Counted from the first letter of the stretch, positions 52,713-62,242 are shown. The stretch is 64,000 bases of DNA from Niallia sp. Man26 (GCF_022049065.2 NZ_CP095744.1:744001-808000); one strand, 5' to 3'. The notes: a model not told the origin generated them from the sequence alone. A program made the numbers and translations.

Positions 52713-54122
52713 TTACAGCTCTTCTCCCCTCGTTTCAATAATATGCTTGTACCAATGAAACGAGAGCTTTTTCTTTCTGTTCAGATTGTCAGAATGGTCC
52801 ACATAAATAAAGCCATACTGCTTCTTGTATCCGTTTAGCCAGCTTAATAAATCAATGACTGACCATGCATAATAGCCTTTTAAGTTAATGCCTTCGCTTA
52901 TTGCAAGTTTGACAACCTTTAAATGCTCTTCGATATATTTTATTCTTGGAACATCCACTATTTCCCCATCAATAATTGGATCCTCATCACCAAGGCCATT
53001 TTCTGTGACATACATTTTTATATCGCCATAACGCCCTTTTAACATATGCAGCCCATCAAGAAAGCCTTGCGGCGAGATTTCCCAGCCCCATTTTGTATAT
53101 GTTTTATCGTCCATTTTCACTGTGCGGTAATATCCGTCAAAGGAAGGATTTCCTGGTGCAAGAGTAGATGATTCCCGTGAATGTTCTACTGTTAGAGAAC
53201 CTTCGGCGATTTTTTCAACACGAATTGGCTGGTAATAATTTAAGCCGATAAAGTCATTGTTTTCAGCATTACTTTTCAATGTGTTCAGCTCTTCTTCTGT
53301 CCAGGTTGGAGTCCAGCCTTTTTCCTCTAGTTGCTTAACGACATACGCAGGATATTCTCCTTTTAAAATCGGATCATAATACCAAAAAGTTTCATATTCA
53401 TTCGCATGCTGAGCAGCTGCAATATTTTCTGGCTTTTCATCTACACTGTAGGCAGGTAAAAATACGTGAGTAATACCAATTTCGCCATATTGCTTTAAGC
53501 TTTTATACACTTCTACTGCTTTTGCATGGGCATAAAACACATAGTGTGTTGCTTGGAAGTATTTCTTTTCATCATTTGTAACGCCTGGCGGATGTGCACC
53601 TTTTAAGTAGCCTAATCCGGTAAACATAACTGTTTCGTTGAAGGTAATCCAGTGCTTTACACGATCACCAAATTCACGGAAGCAGATTTCAGCATATTTA
53701 ACGAATGCATCCGCAGTGCGTCTGTTCGTCCAGCCGCCATCCTCTTCTAAAGTAATTGGCAAATCCCAATGATATAGTGTCACAAATGGTACAATTCCGT
53801 GTTTTAAACATTCATCAATCAGATTATTATAGAATTCCAAGCCTTTAGGATTTACCTCTCCGTCCCCGGTAGGCAATATTCTTGCCCATGATACAGAGAA
53901 ACGGTATGATTCTAGCCCCATTTCGGCCATTAATTTAATATCTTCTTTGTAGCGGTGATAATGGTCAATAGCGACGTCTCCATTTGTTCCCTCGAAAGTC
54001 TTGCCTGGTATCTTCGAGAATACATCCCAGTTTGTCTTTCCTTTGCCATCTTCATTCCATGCTCCTTCCACCTGGTAAGAAGCAGATGCTGCACCAAATA
54101 AAAAATCATGTGGAAACTTCAT
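52713..54122 (-). CDS. GH1 6-phospho-beta-glucosidase
   Basis: 469 aa. The acid/base is E163 in TFNE, the nucleophile E374 in TENG. S427, a nearby Lys (433-434) and Tyr436 in DLLSWLNGYKKQYGFIYVD form the phosphate pocket that marks 6-phospho-specific members. Acts on cellobiose-6'-phosphate or aryl-beta-glucoside phosphates in the cytoplasm after PTS import, though no PTS gene is beside it. ATG after TGGAGG. The GntR/UTRA regulator follows, and a 34-bp palindrome lies upstream. Confidence 0.95.
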   Translation of the reverse strand: MKFPHDFLFGAASASYQVEGAWNEDGKGKTNWDVFSKIPGKTFEGTNGDVAIDHYHRYKEDIKLMAEMGLESYRFSVSWARILPTGDGEVNPKGLEFYNNLIDECLKHGIVPFVTLYHWDLPITLEEDGGWTNRRTADAFVKYAEICFREFGDRVKHWITFNETVMFTGLGYLKGAHPPGVTNDEKKYFQATHYVFYAHAKAVEVYKSLKQYGEIGITHVFLPAYSVDEKPENIAAAQHANEYETFWYYDPILKGEYPAYVVKQLEEKGWTPTWTEEELNTLKSNAENNDFIGLNYYQPIRVEKIAEGSLTVEHSRESSTLAPGNPSFDGYYRTVKMDDKTYTKWGWEISPQGFLDGLHMLKGRYGDIKMYVTENGLGDEDPIIDGEIVDVPRIKYIEEHLKVVKLAISEGINLKGYYAWSVIDLLSWLNGYKKQYGFIYVDHSDNLNRKKKLSFHWYKHIIETRGEEL

Positions 54123-54163
54123 TGTCGACCTCCATTTTATGCATACCTATTAAATTGTAAGAT

Positions 54164-54197
54164 ATATATTAAATTTGTACATACAAATTTAATATAT
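54164..54197. promoter_or_regulatory. 34-bp palindromic operator of the GH1 gene
   Basis: 16-bp arms with a two-base centre: core ATTAAATTTGTA, CA, TACAAATTTAAT, continuing as TATA/ATAT. The TTGTA…TACAA core fits a GntR/HutC (TreR-type) operator, about 60 bp before the start codon. Confidence 0.75.
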
Positions 54198-54405
54198 CTA
54201 TTATACCATGCTTTCTTCGTTTAGCAATCAGGGAAAAGAAGTCAGCTACTTACCTATTAATTTGGTTCAAGACATGTGCGAATATCCGTTTTTTCAGGTA
54301 AGAAGACAATTTATATCAGTCATATAGACGCTTTAAATGGAATAACTTGTATCGATATCATCGATAAACGGGTAATTATCTTCACGAACAACAGGGGGGA
54401 TTATA

Positions 54406-55794
54406 TTGAAAGATAATAATCATTTGAACAAAAGAAGTACCTCAAACAAAAAAGGCCGCAGCCCTGCAGATTGGCAAGGCGATTTACCTGGGGCGCTGCA
54501 TTCAGAAACAGTCGGAGACAGAGGCCCTGTTCTTGAGCAGGATAATATTCTTCACGAAACTTTGGAAAACTTTATCCATGAAAAAATATTGGAGAGACCT
54601 GTACATGTGAAAGGTTACGGGGCTTTCGGCTATTTTCAAACCATCTATTCTATGAGTGAATATACAAAGCTTTGCTTTTTACAGGAGCCGGGGCAACAGG
54701 TCCCTGTTACTGTTCGGTTTTCCCTTGCAGTCAGCACAAAAGGCACACCAGACACATCTCGGAATGTGCGAGGATTTTCGACCAAATTTTATACAGATGA
54801 AGGGGTTTTTGATCTAATTTGCAACCATATTCCTGTCTTCTCTGTCCGAGATGCCATCCGCTTCCCTGAATCAATAAAAGCCTTTCTTCCCTCTCCTGTA
54901 AATAATTTGATTGATCCGGAACGGTTTTGGAGCTTTGTTGCACGGGCGCCTGAATCCATCCATTTCGTAGTAAGGTTATATTCAGATGCAGGGACAGTTA
55001 AAAGTTTGCGCCATATTCCCGGCCACAGTGTAAGTACATATGTGTGGAAAAATGCCCAAGGTGTGCGCCGCTATGTGAAATATCATTGGCTTCCGTCTTC
55101 CGGGATAAAGTTTATCGATAACAAAGAGGCAGCACATTGGAACGGTGCAGATCCTGATATTGCCGGTAAGGATTTGTTTTCTGCTATATCAAAAGGTAAG
55201 AAGGTAGAATATATCCTTTATGTACAGCTGATGAATACAAACGATGAGCAAAGTCTTCCATATGACCCGCTTGATGATACGAAGGTTTGGGATGAACAGC
55301 AGTATCCCCTTATCCCCGTCGGCCGCATGATATTAAACCGCAATCCAGACAACTATATGGAACAAGTGGAGAAAGTGGCTTTTTCTCCTTCGAATTTATT
55401 AGAAGGAGCCGAATTGTCTGATGATAAAATGCTGCAGGGCCGTTCCAATATATACTGGGACTCACAGCGGCGCCGGCTCGGTCCAGGATTCCGCGATTTA
55501 CCGATAAATCAACAAAGTGAATGGGATACTTCCTCTCTTATTACAAGCGGCAAAGGAAGACAGGTAAGCGGCAGGCTTCAACGGAGCGATATCAAAAAGC
55601 AAGATGATTTCACACAGGCTGGACACTATTTTCATACCCTTCCACCTATCCAGCAAGACCATCTAGTCCAAAATCTTGCAAATGATCTTGCAGGAGTTTC
55701 GGATGAAACTAGAAGCACTGTTCTGCAATATTTATATAATGCCTCATCAACATTAGGTGGAAGGGTGCTAAAGCAAATTGAAAGCAATCAATAA
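54406..55794 (+). CDS. divergent monofunctional heme catalase
   Basis: 462 aa. The catalytic His67 in ERPVHVKGYGAFGYF, Asn140 in DLICNHIPVFSVRDA and heme-ligand Tyr350 in NIYWDSQRRRLG are present, so it should break down H2O2. It differs from standard catalase: HVKG where HAKG is usual, CNHIP where GNNTP is usual, and RRRLG in place of RHRLG. It is a divergent small-subunit member, perhaps spore- or stress-linked. TTG start at 54406 after GGGGGG. Convergent with an MFS gene. Confidence 0.88.
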   Translation: MKDNNHLNKRSTSNKKGRSPADWQGDLPGALHSETVGDRGPVLEQDNILHETLENFIHEKILERPVHVKGYGAFGYFQTIYSMSEYTKLCFLQEPGQQVPVTVRFSLAVSTKGTPDTSRNVRGFSTKFYTDEGVFDLICNHIPVFSVRDAIRFPESIKAFLPSPVNNLIDPERFWSFVARAPESIHFVVRLYSDAGTVKSLRHIPGHSVSTYVWKNAQGVRRYVKYHWLPSSGIKFIDNKEAAHWNGADPDIAGKDLFSAISKGKKVEYILYVQLMNTNDEQSLPYDPLDDTKVWDEQQYPLIPVGRMILNRNPDNYMEQVEKVAFSPSNLLEGAELSDDKMLQGRSNIYWDSQRRRLGPGFRDLPINQQSEWDTSSLITSGKGRQVSGRLQRSDIKKQDDFTQAGHYFHTLPPIQQDHLVQNLANDLAGVSDETRSTVLQYLYNASSTLGGRVLKQIESNQ

Positions 55795-55806
55795 ACTGAC
55801 ACGACT

Positions 55807-55830
55807 AGGGTGCAGCCAGTCTAGCACCCT
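55807..55830. terminator. bidirectional terminator of catalase and the MFS gene
   Basis: AGGGTGC / GCACCCT with a 10-nt loop, TTTATTTG on the + side, touching the opposing gene's end. Confidence 0.75.
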
Positions 55831-57099
55831 TTATTTGAAAATATGCAGCTGTTTCGACTTGGCTGCAGGTTTCGTGAATCCAGTGATTTTGAGAAGGGCT
55901 GCTGCGAGCACAATGCCGATAAAAGTAAACGCAATAACCATGATAACGATACCGCTCCAGCCAAGGTGAGACCATAAAACTCCGCCAAGTGTTCCACCCA
56001 CGCTTGAACCTGTATAGTACAGAAACAAATACAAAGAAGAAGCTTGGGCTTTGTTAGCAGCTGCTCTCTGGCTGACCCAGCCACTCGCTATCGAATGGCC
56101 ACCGAAAAAACCAAAAGTAGTCAGTGCTAAGCCCATTATCTTCCAGACCAAAAAGCCCACATGCAGTGTCAACAAAGCTCCTATTATAATTAGAAAGAGA
56201 TTCGCAATTAAGATATAATGTCGTCCGTAGCGGTCCACAAGCCTGCCAATCCATATCGAACTGAACATGCCAATAATAAATAATAGAAAAATCCAGCTGA
56301 CTACACCTTGCTGCAAAGAATATGGCTTACTTGTGAGCACATAGGCAATATAGTTAAACAGCGCTACATTGCTTCCAAGCAATAAAAAACCAAGACCATA
56401 TAAACAAAGCAGTCCTGGATCCTTTAAGTGGTTTATTAGAGACCTGCCTAAAACGTTCATGTTAAGCTTACGCGCTTGAAAATTTCGAGAAGGCTGCAGA
56501 GTTAAGGCAAAAGAAAGAGTAGCAGCAATGCTTATTACCCCTATGCCGCCGATTGCAGCATGCCAGCTGAAAAATTCACTTAGAATACCTGAAATAATTC
56601 TTCCTCCCATTGCACCAACGGCGTTACCGCTAATATACAATCCCATCGCTTTTCCTAGACTTTTGGATTCCATTTCCTCACCAAGATATGCCATCGCCAC
56701 TGAAGGCACTCCAGCCAAAACAATTCCCGTTAATGCCCGTAAGAAAAGCAAATAGTAATAATTGGCGCTGAACGCAGTCAGCAAACATAAAATGGAGGCA
56801 ACCAGCATGGAGGCAACCATAACCGGTTTTCGCCCCCATACTTCTGATAATGATCCAAATAGGAGCATGCTTACGGCTAAGCAAATAGTTGCTACAGACA
56901 GAGCCAAACTTGCCATAGTAGCAGACAACTTAAATTCTGATGAAAATTCCTGCATTAATGGCTGTACACAATACAGAATGGCAAATGTGTTGAATCCTGC
57001 AGCAAAAAACGCAATGCTAGTTTTACGAAATAAAGGTGTTCCATAATTTATGTAAGCCATCTCTTTTGTACAACTCCCTCTATACTTTTTCCTCTTCAT
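55831..57099 (-). CDS. MFS transporter, YnfM/DHA1-like
   Basis: About 422 aa, twelve helices. Motifs: FNTFAILYCVQPLMQEFSSEF, GSLSEVWGRKPVM as motif A, ALTGIVLAGVPSVAMAYLGEEM, and GNAVGAMGGRIISGIL. The family includes arabinose-polymer and drug exporters; the substrate is unknown. ATG 57099 after AGCAGGTG is preferred; ATG at 57141 and 57060 are alternatives. It lies head-to-head with a LysR gene (83 bp), its likely regulator. Confidence 0.9.
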   Translation of the reverse strand: MKRKKYRGSCTKEMAYINYGTPLFRKTSIAFFAAGFNTFAILYCVQPLMQEFSSEFKLSATMASLALSVATICLAVSMLLFGSLSEVWGRKPVMVASMLVASILCLLTAFSANYYYLLFLRALTGIVLAGVPSVAMAYLGEEMESKSLGKAMGLYISGNAVGAMGGRIISGILSEFFSWHAAIGGIGVISIAATLSFALTLQPSRNFQARKLNMNVLGRSLINHLKDPGLLCLYGLGFLLLGSNVALFNYIAYVLTSKPYSLQQGVVSWIFLLFIIGMFSSIWIGRLVDRYGRHYILIANLFLIIIGALLTLHVGFLVWKIMGLALTTFGFFGGHSIASGWVSQRAAANKAQASSLYLFLYYTGSSVGGTLGGVLWSHLGWSGIVIMVIAFTFIGIVLAAALLKITGFTKPAAKSKQLHIFK

Positions 57100-57182
57100 G
57101 TTAACACCTGCTAATAATGATGTATAATTCATAATAATCATATTTTCGATGCATATATGTAATAAGAGAAGGAGTTGTAATA

Positions 57183-58061
57183 ATGGAATGGCAACAATTT
57201 GAATACTTCCGAACCCTCGCCCAAATGGAGCATGTCACAAAAGCTGCTGAAGCACTCTCTATTACACAGCCGGCATTAAGTCGCTCCATCGCACGATTTG
57301 AAGAAGAAATAGGGGCACCGCTATTTGAACGGCAAGGCCGTTCCATCAAGCTTAACAAATACGGCAGGCTGTTCTTAAAGCACGTTGACTCCATGATGCT
57401 GGAGTTTGAACTCGGAAAAAGAGAGATACACGAATTACTTGAACCTGGCAGAGGAACTGTTTCCTTTGGCTTTCTGCACACATTAAGCACTAATTTAATT
57501 CCTGATTTAATCGCTGCTTTTCGCAGTGAGTTTCCTGCTATTAATATAGCTTTAAAGCAAAACCCTTCGCACTCCTTATTAGAAGATATGCAAAAAGGAG
57601 AACTAGATTTTTGTCTAATAAGTCCTGTTGAAATACACACTCCTATTGCATGGTCCAAGCTTTTTAGTGAGCAGCTATTCGTTTACGTACCAAAGGCACA
57701 TAACCTTGCACAGTCTAACAGTATAAGATTAGTTCAGCTAATAAATGAACCATTCATCCTGCTAAAAAAGGGGTACGCTATGCGAATCTTGACAGAGGCA
57801 ATGTTTAAGGAAGCGGGAATTCAACCATTAATAGCTTTTGAGGGAGATGAACCAGACACGATTGCCGGCTTAGTCGCAGCAGGACTGGGGATATCCATCC
57901 TTCCTGATATGAAAGACACCAGCCTGAATCACTTGGTGAAAATACCGATTGATCCTCCTGATTACGAACGAATTATTGCTTTAGCCTGGGTAGATGGGCG
58001 ATATCTTTCCCCTGCTTCCATCCAATTTAAAAATTTTATTTTCGATTTCTTTTCAACATAA
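57183..58061 (+). CDS. LysR family transcriptional regulator
   Basis: 292 aa. N-terminal HTH (EYFRTLAQMEHVTKAAEALSITQPALSRSIARFEEEIG), then the LysR substrate-binding fold (VSFGFLHTLSTNLIPDLIAAF … GLGISILPDMKD). It is divergently placed to the MFS gene, the usual arrangement for a regulator and its target; the effector is unknown. ATG after GAAGGAG. A terminator-like hairpin lies downstream. Confidence 0.93.
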   Translation: MEWQQFEYFRTLAQMEHVTKAAEALSITQPALSRSIARFEEEIGAPLFERQGRSIKLNKYGRLFLKHVDSMMLEFELGKREIHELLEPGRGTVSFGFLHTLSTNLIPDLIAAFRSEFPAINIALKQNPSHSLLEDMQKGELDFCLISPVEIHTPIAWSKLFSEQLFVYVPKAHNLAQSNSIRLVQLINEPFILLKKGYAMRILTEAMFKEAGIQPLIAFEGDEPDTIAGLVAAGLGISILPDMKDTSLNHLVKIPIDPPDYERIIALAWVDGRYLSPASIQFKNFIFDFFST

Positions 58062-58082
58062 TATTTATAAAATATACAAAAA

Positions 58083-58107
58083 GGGTGCTCCAAAATAGGG
58101 AGCACCT
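58083..58107 (-). terminator. terminator of the met transporter operon (also after LysR)
   Basis: GGTGCTCC / GGAGCACC, six-base loop; minus strand then CCTTTTTG. It lies 160 bp past the M20 gene stop. Confidence 0.7.
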
Positions 58108-58267
58108 AAAGAAATAATAATATGATGATGGATCCAAGCGCTATTGAAAGCTTCTTGAAACGAGAATGGACGATATCCTCAATATGATTATATGAATAAT
58201 AGATTTTTAAGAAACGGCAAATGCCCAGAGCTTTTGTCTTTCCTAACAAGATTACATATTGATGTTA

Positions 58268-59467
58268 TTAATTTTTCGCTTGTTTTGCTGTGTTAAAAGC
58301 TTTATTGACTTGATGAAGCAGCACAGAGTCCTTCAGCAAACGATAACCTGTTGCAGCAAGTGCCTTTGCTCCTTTAGTAATGGCTTCATTGCCAATACTA
58401 GAACGAGCCGCTTCTCTGAATTCATTTGTGTGTGCAATCAAATCATCTGGCCCTATTTTAATATGTCCGTGAGCAGTCGGAACTTCATAACTGATGTTTC
58501 CAGCATCGGTTGAACCTTTGCCTGTTGATTTTTCCACAGAAACAACTTCGCCAACCGCTTCTAGCTCCGTTTTAAGAATATCATCTAATACAGAATTAAT
58601 GACAAAATCCTTTACCTCATTTTGGAATCTTTCCACTTTTACAGTCGCACCTGTTGCTAATGCAGCGCCATCTGCAATGGCACGAACTTTCACGGCAACC
58701 TCTTCCGTTTTTTTCCACGATTCAGCGCGGATAAAGAAGCGTGCAGATGCATATTCAGGAATAATATTAGGAGCATCGCCGCCATGTGTAATAATTCCAT
58801 GTATCCGCACATCAGAAGTTAGCTGCTGCCTTAATGCGTTAATGCCGGTGAATAACTGGATGACAGCATCAAGCGCATTAATGCCTTTTTCAGGTGAGCC
58901 TGCAGCATGTGCGGCTTTTCCGTAAAAATGAAAATCTAGAGGATCAACAGCAAGTGTTTCACTCGTCAAGGAAGTTTTCCCAGCAGGATGGAGCATTAAG
59001 GCAACATCGACATCCTTTAAATAGCCATGTTTCACAAAGCTGCCTTTAGCACTTCCATTTGGTCCGCCTTCTTCTGCCGGTGTTCCGAGAACAAGGACAC
59101 GGCCGCCTGTTTCTGACAGTGTTTCGGCAAGTGCAATTCCTGCGGCAACACTAGTTGTTCCAATAATGTTATGACCGCAAGCATGGCCAAGACCTGGTAG
59201 TGCATCATATTCTGCAAGGAAAGCAACTGTCGGACCAGACACCCCACTGTCCTTTACTGCGTAAAAGGAAGTTTCATGGCCAGCCACTCCTGTGTCTACT
59301 GCAAAACCCGCCTCTTCCAATAAATTTACTAAGGTTTTACTTGCAAAAAACTCTTGATTGCCGATTTCCGGTCTTGAATGAATCGCTTGACTGGTTTCTA
59401 CATAAAGATCCTTATTGCTGTCAACAGAATGATTAATCACGTCTAAGCCATTGTACACTTTGCCCAT
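58268..59467 (-). CDS. M20 (AbgB-like) amidohydrolase in the met import operon
   Basis: 399 aa. M20D-type signatures: AFLAEYDALPGLGHACGHN, the catalytic EEGGPNGSAKG, MLHPAGKT, and HGGDAPNIIPEYA. Metal ligands are His and Glu in these strings. Such enzymes cleave N-acyl amino acids or p-aminobenzoyl-glutamate. As the fourth gene of metN-metI-metQ it may release methionine or cysteine from an acylated form brought in by the transporter (inference). ATG after GGAGGAG; 11 bp gap from metQ. Confidence 0.9.
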   Translation of the reverse strand: MGKVYNGLDVINHSVDSNKDLYVETSQAIHSRPEIGNQEFFASKTLVNLLEEAGFAVDTGVAGHETSFYAVKDSGVSGPTVAFLAEYDALPGLGHACGHNIIGTTSVAAGIALAETLSETGGRVLVLGTPAEEGGPNGSAKGSFVKHGYLKDVDVALMLHPAGKTSLTSETLAVDPLDFHFYGKAAHAAGSPEKGINALDAVIQLFTGINALRQQLTSDVRIHGIITHGGDAPNIIPEYASARFFIRAESWKKTEEVAVKVRAIADGAALATGATVKVERFQNEVKDFVINSVLDDILKTELEAVGEVVSVEKSTGKGSTDAGNISYEVPTAHGHIKIGPDDLIAHTNEFREAARSSIGNEAITKGAKALAATGYRLLKDSVLLHQVNKAFNTAKQAKN

Positions 59468-59478
59468 TTTATCTCCTC

Positions 59479-60336
59479 CTACAATCCTTTAAATTGTTTC
59501 ACTAAGTCTTCTTTCGGTGTGTCGACTACAATGGAGCCGCCGTTTGTATCTGCTTCGACCGCTTTTATCACGTCTTCTTCATGATAAATCTCGACTATGC
59601 GCTGGAATGTTTCATTATCAGCATCTTCTGCACGTGCTGCAAACACATTTACATATGGAAGAACACTTTCGTCATCCGCATTTTCTAAATAAATTGGATC
59701 CTTGACCGGATCGAATCCAGCCTGGCCAGCTACACCGTTATTAATTACAGATGCTGCCACATCTGGTAAGACACGTGGAGTCTGTTGTGCCACAACTGGG
59801 TAAATATCAAGGTCTTTCGGATTTTCCACAATTTTAGTTGGATCACCAAACAGTCCAAAGTCATCTGAAAGTTTGATTAATCCTGCAGATTCAAGCAGCT
59901 TTAATGCACGAGCCTGATTTGATGGATCATCAGGGATCGCAATCTTATCACCTTTTTTTAGTTCACTAACATCTTTAATTTTTTCAGAGTAAATTCCCAT
60001 TGGAGCGATGACTGTAGCACCAATCGGTACTAAATCAGCATTATTTTCTTTTGCGAACTGGCTTAAGAAAGCAATATGCTGAAATGAGTTGATATCAATT
60101 TCCTTGTTAGCAAGCGCCTGGTTCGGAAGCGTATAATCTGAGAACTCAACTAGTTCTATTTCTATCCCTTCTTTTTCCGCCTTTTCTTTAACTAACGGCC
60201 ATACCTCACCATCTGTGCCTGTTACCCCGATTTTTACTTTTACTGTTTTCGAATCTCCTGAAGCTGACTCATTTCCGCATGCTGCAAGTGCCCACACAGC
60301 AAGTAATACAACAAAAAGTTTCACTAATTTTTTCAT
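59479..60336 (-). CDS. metQ: methionine ABC transporter substrate-binding lipoprotein
   Basis: 285 aa. Signal peptide LFVVLLAVWALAAC with lipobox Cys20; GTDGEVW, LPNQALANKEIDINSFQH and IAPMGIYSEK are typical MetQ. Anchored outside the membrane, delivers methionine (D or L) to MetNI. ATG after GAGGGGA. Confidence 0.96.
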   Translation of the reverse strand: MKKLVKLFVVLLAVWALAACGNESASGDSKTVKVKIGVTGTDGEVWPLVKEKAEKEGIEIELVEFSDYTLPNQALANKEIDINSFQHIAFLSQFAKENNADLVPIGATVIAPMGIYSEKIKDVSELKKGDKIAIPDDPSNQARALKLLESAGLIKLSDDFGLFGDPTKIVENPKDLDIYPVVAQQTPRVLPDVAASVINNGVAGQAGFDPVKDPIYLENADDESVLPYVNVFAARAEDADNETFQRIVEIYHEEDVIKAVEADTNGGSIVVDTPKEDLVKQFKGL

Positions 60337-60361
60337 GTTCTTTTCCCCTCTTCTTTTTTAT

Positions 60362-61024
60362 TTATCTGCGCATAATTTTTCTAGATAATGTATTTCCAAT
60401 CCATTGTGCAACCTGAACGAGCAAAATCAGGATGATAACTGTTACCAGCATGACACTGCCATCAAATCTCTGATAGCCGTACGTCATGGCAACATATCCT
60501 AATCCCCCGCCGCCAACAGTTCCTGCCATAGCGGAAAAATCTATTAAACTGATGGTCACAAAGGTTAAACCGAGAATCAGCGGTCCTAACGCTTCTGGTA
60601 TTAACACAGTGAAGATGATTTGCAGCGGGCTTGCACCCATTGCCTTCGCTGCCTCAATGACACCAGGATCAATGCTGATAAGATTGTTTTCAACTACCCT
60701 AGCTATACCGAATGCAGCGGCAATCGTCATCGGGAAAATTGCTGCCCATGTACCGATTGTTGTTCCTACTATTGTCCGAGTGAGCGGGCTTATTGCTACT
60801 AGGAAAATAATGAAAGGTATCGGTCTGATAATGTTAATGAGTATATTCAGCAACTGAAATACAAGCTTATTTTCAAGAATATTTCCTTTTCTTGTTACAA
60901 ATAAAAGTAAACCTATCAAAATACCCAGAATTGAACCAAAAATCAAAGTCATAATGACCATTAGAATGGTTTCGCCTGTCGAATCTACAATTCGTGGCCA
61001 AAACGTCGTCCAATCGACCTTCAT
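60362..61024 (-). CDS. metI: methionine ABC transporter permease
   Basis: 220 aa with five to six helices. The EAA-loop EAAKAMGASPLQIIF contacts MetN, and DFSAMAGTVGGGGLGYVAM is the MetI/MetP family signature. Start ATG overlaps metN by four bases. Second gene of the operon. Confidence 0.96.
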   Translation of the reverse strand: MKVDWTTFWPRIVDSTGETILMVIMTLIFGSILGILIGLLLFVTRKGNILENKLVFQLLNILINIIRPIPFIIFLVAISPLTRTIVGTTIGTWAAIFPMTIAAAFGIARVVENNLISIDPGVIEAAKAMGASPLQIIFTVLIPEALGPLILGLTFVTISLIDFSAMAGTVGGGGLGYVAMTYGYQRFDGSVMLVTVIILILLVQVAQWIGNTLSRKIMRR

Positions 61025-62040
61025 TCTATAATCACCTCCTCAATTGTGACAGTCTTCTCTAATTCGGAAACGACTGTATGTATAGCTGTTGCTTCCCCTT
61101 CGAAGGAAACTAGTAAATTGCCGAAAAACTTCTCTTGCAGTTCTTGAACAGAGCCATAAACAATATTGACATCCACATTGTTCTTACGTGATATTTGTGA
61201 AAGCAATGGTGTATTCGCTAGTTCTCCTTTGAAAATAACTCGATAAAGATTATTTCCGCCACTCTGTTTCCATTGCTGAAGCAGCGAATCAGACGGACGA
61301 TCTTGTTGAACGGATTGGATAAACCGTTTTGTTGTCGGATGCTGTGGATTTGTAAACGTATCAAACACATTGCCAGTTTCGATGACCTCACCGTTTTCCA
61401 TAACAGCAACCTTGTCACATATAGTTTGGATGACATTCATCTCATGTGTTATAAGTAAAATGGTGATTCCAAACTCTTTATTTACCTTTTTTAAAAGCCG
61501 TAGAATGTCTGCCGTCGTGTCAGGATCCAATGCCGAAGTAGCTTCATCACAGATTAAGATATCCGGCGAATTAGCAAGTGCCCTCGCAATGCCGACCCGC
61601 TGCTTCTGTCCACCTGAAAGCTGTTCCGGATAGTCATTCGCTTTATCTGTCAGCCCAACAAATCTTAACAGCTCATCGACTCTTTCCTTTATTTCCGCCT
61701 TTGGCTTGCCTGCCAACTTTAAAGGATAAGCAATGTTACCAGCTACTGTTCTAGAGGTAAACAAGTTAAAGTTTTGAAAAATCATGCCGATTCGTCTTCT
61801 TAGTTTGCGTATTTCTTTTGCACTGAAGCTTGATAAATCTTCCCCTTGAATTTTAATTGATCCATTAGACGGGCTTTCCAACTGATTTACAAGTCTCAGC
61901 AATGTGCTTTTGCCCGCACCGCTAAAACCAATGATTCCGAAAATTTCTCCTTTCTGAATAGTTAAGGAAACATCTTTAACAGCTTCCACTTTCCTTTTGC
62001 CTAATACAAATGTTTTCGCCACTTGACTGAATTCAATCAA
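61021..62040 (-). CDS. metN: methionine ABC transporter ATP-binding protein
   Basis: 339 aa. Walker A GFSGAGKSTL, Q-loop MIFQNFNLFTSRTV, signature LSGGQKQRVGIARAL, Walker B LICDEATSALD. The C-terminal NIL domain (YRVIFKGELANTPLLSQISRKNNVDVNIVYG) is present and in other species senses methionine. TTG at 62040 lies 10 nt after AAAGGAG; it gives an N-terminus (MIEFSQVAKTF) in line with other MetN. Regulated by the SAM-I riboswitch just upstream. Confidence 0.96.
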   Translation of the reverse strand: MIEFSQVAKTFVLGKRKVEAVKDVSLTIQKGEIFGIIGFSGAGKSTLLRLVNQLESPSNGSIKIQGEDLSSFSAKEIRKLRRRIGMIFQNFNLFTSRTVAGNIAYPLKLAGKPKAEIKERVDELLRFVGLTDKANDYPEQLSGGQKQRVGIARALANSPDILICDEATSALDPDTTADILRLLKKVNKEFGITILLITHEMNVIQTICDKVAVMENGEVIETGNVFDTFTNPQHPTTKRFIQSVQQDRPSDSLLQQWKQSGGNNLYRVIFKGELANTPLLSQISRKNNVDVNIVYGSVQELQEKFFGNLLVSFEGEATAIHTVVSELEKTVTIEEVIIE

Positions 62041-62074
62041 TCTATTCACTCTCCTTTGCATTAATCAACAACAA

Positions 62075-62118
62075 AAAGCCCTCTTTTTTCCTATATCCAG
62101 AAGAAAAAAGAGGGCTTT
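62075..62118 (-). terminator. riboswitch expression-platform terminator
   Basis: AAAGCCCTCTTTTTTC / GAAAAAAGAGGGCTTT, perfect 16-bp stem, 12-nt loop, minus strand TTTTTG. When SAM is bound it would form and stop metNIQ transcription. Confidence 0.92.
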
Positions 62119-62135
62119 AATTATAAATCCTCATT

Positions 62136-62242
62136 CTCATCTTTCAAATGTGTTGTCACACATTTGCAGGAGTTAGCACGGTGTTTATTAAACCCGTTGC
62201 CGAAACGTCATAGGGCCTGATCCCTCGGTTTCTCTGGATAAG
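62136..62242 (-). promoter_or_regulatory. SAM-I (S-box) riboswitch aptamer
   Basis: Minus strand reads CTTATC, AGAGAAACCGAGGGATCAGG, GGCAACGG, CACCGTGCTAACTCC, and closes with GATGAG pairing CTTATC. These are the conserved S-box elements (P1, P2 kink-turn, GGCAAC, P3 CCGTGC). It sits before metN and is followed by the terminator at 62075-62118. Confidence 0.93.
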
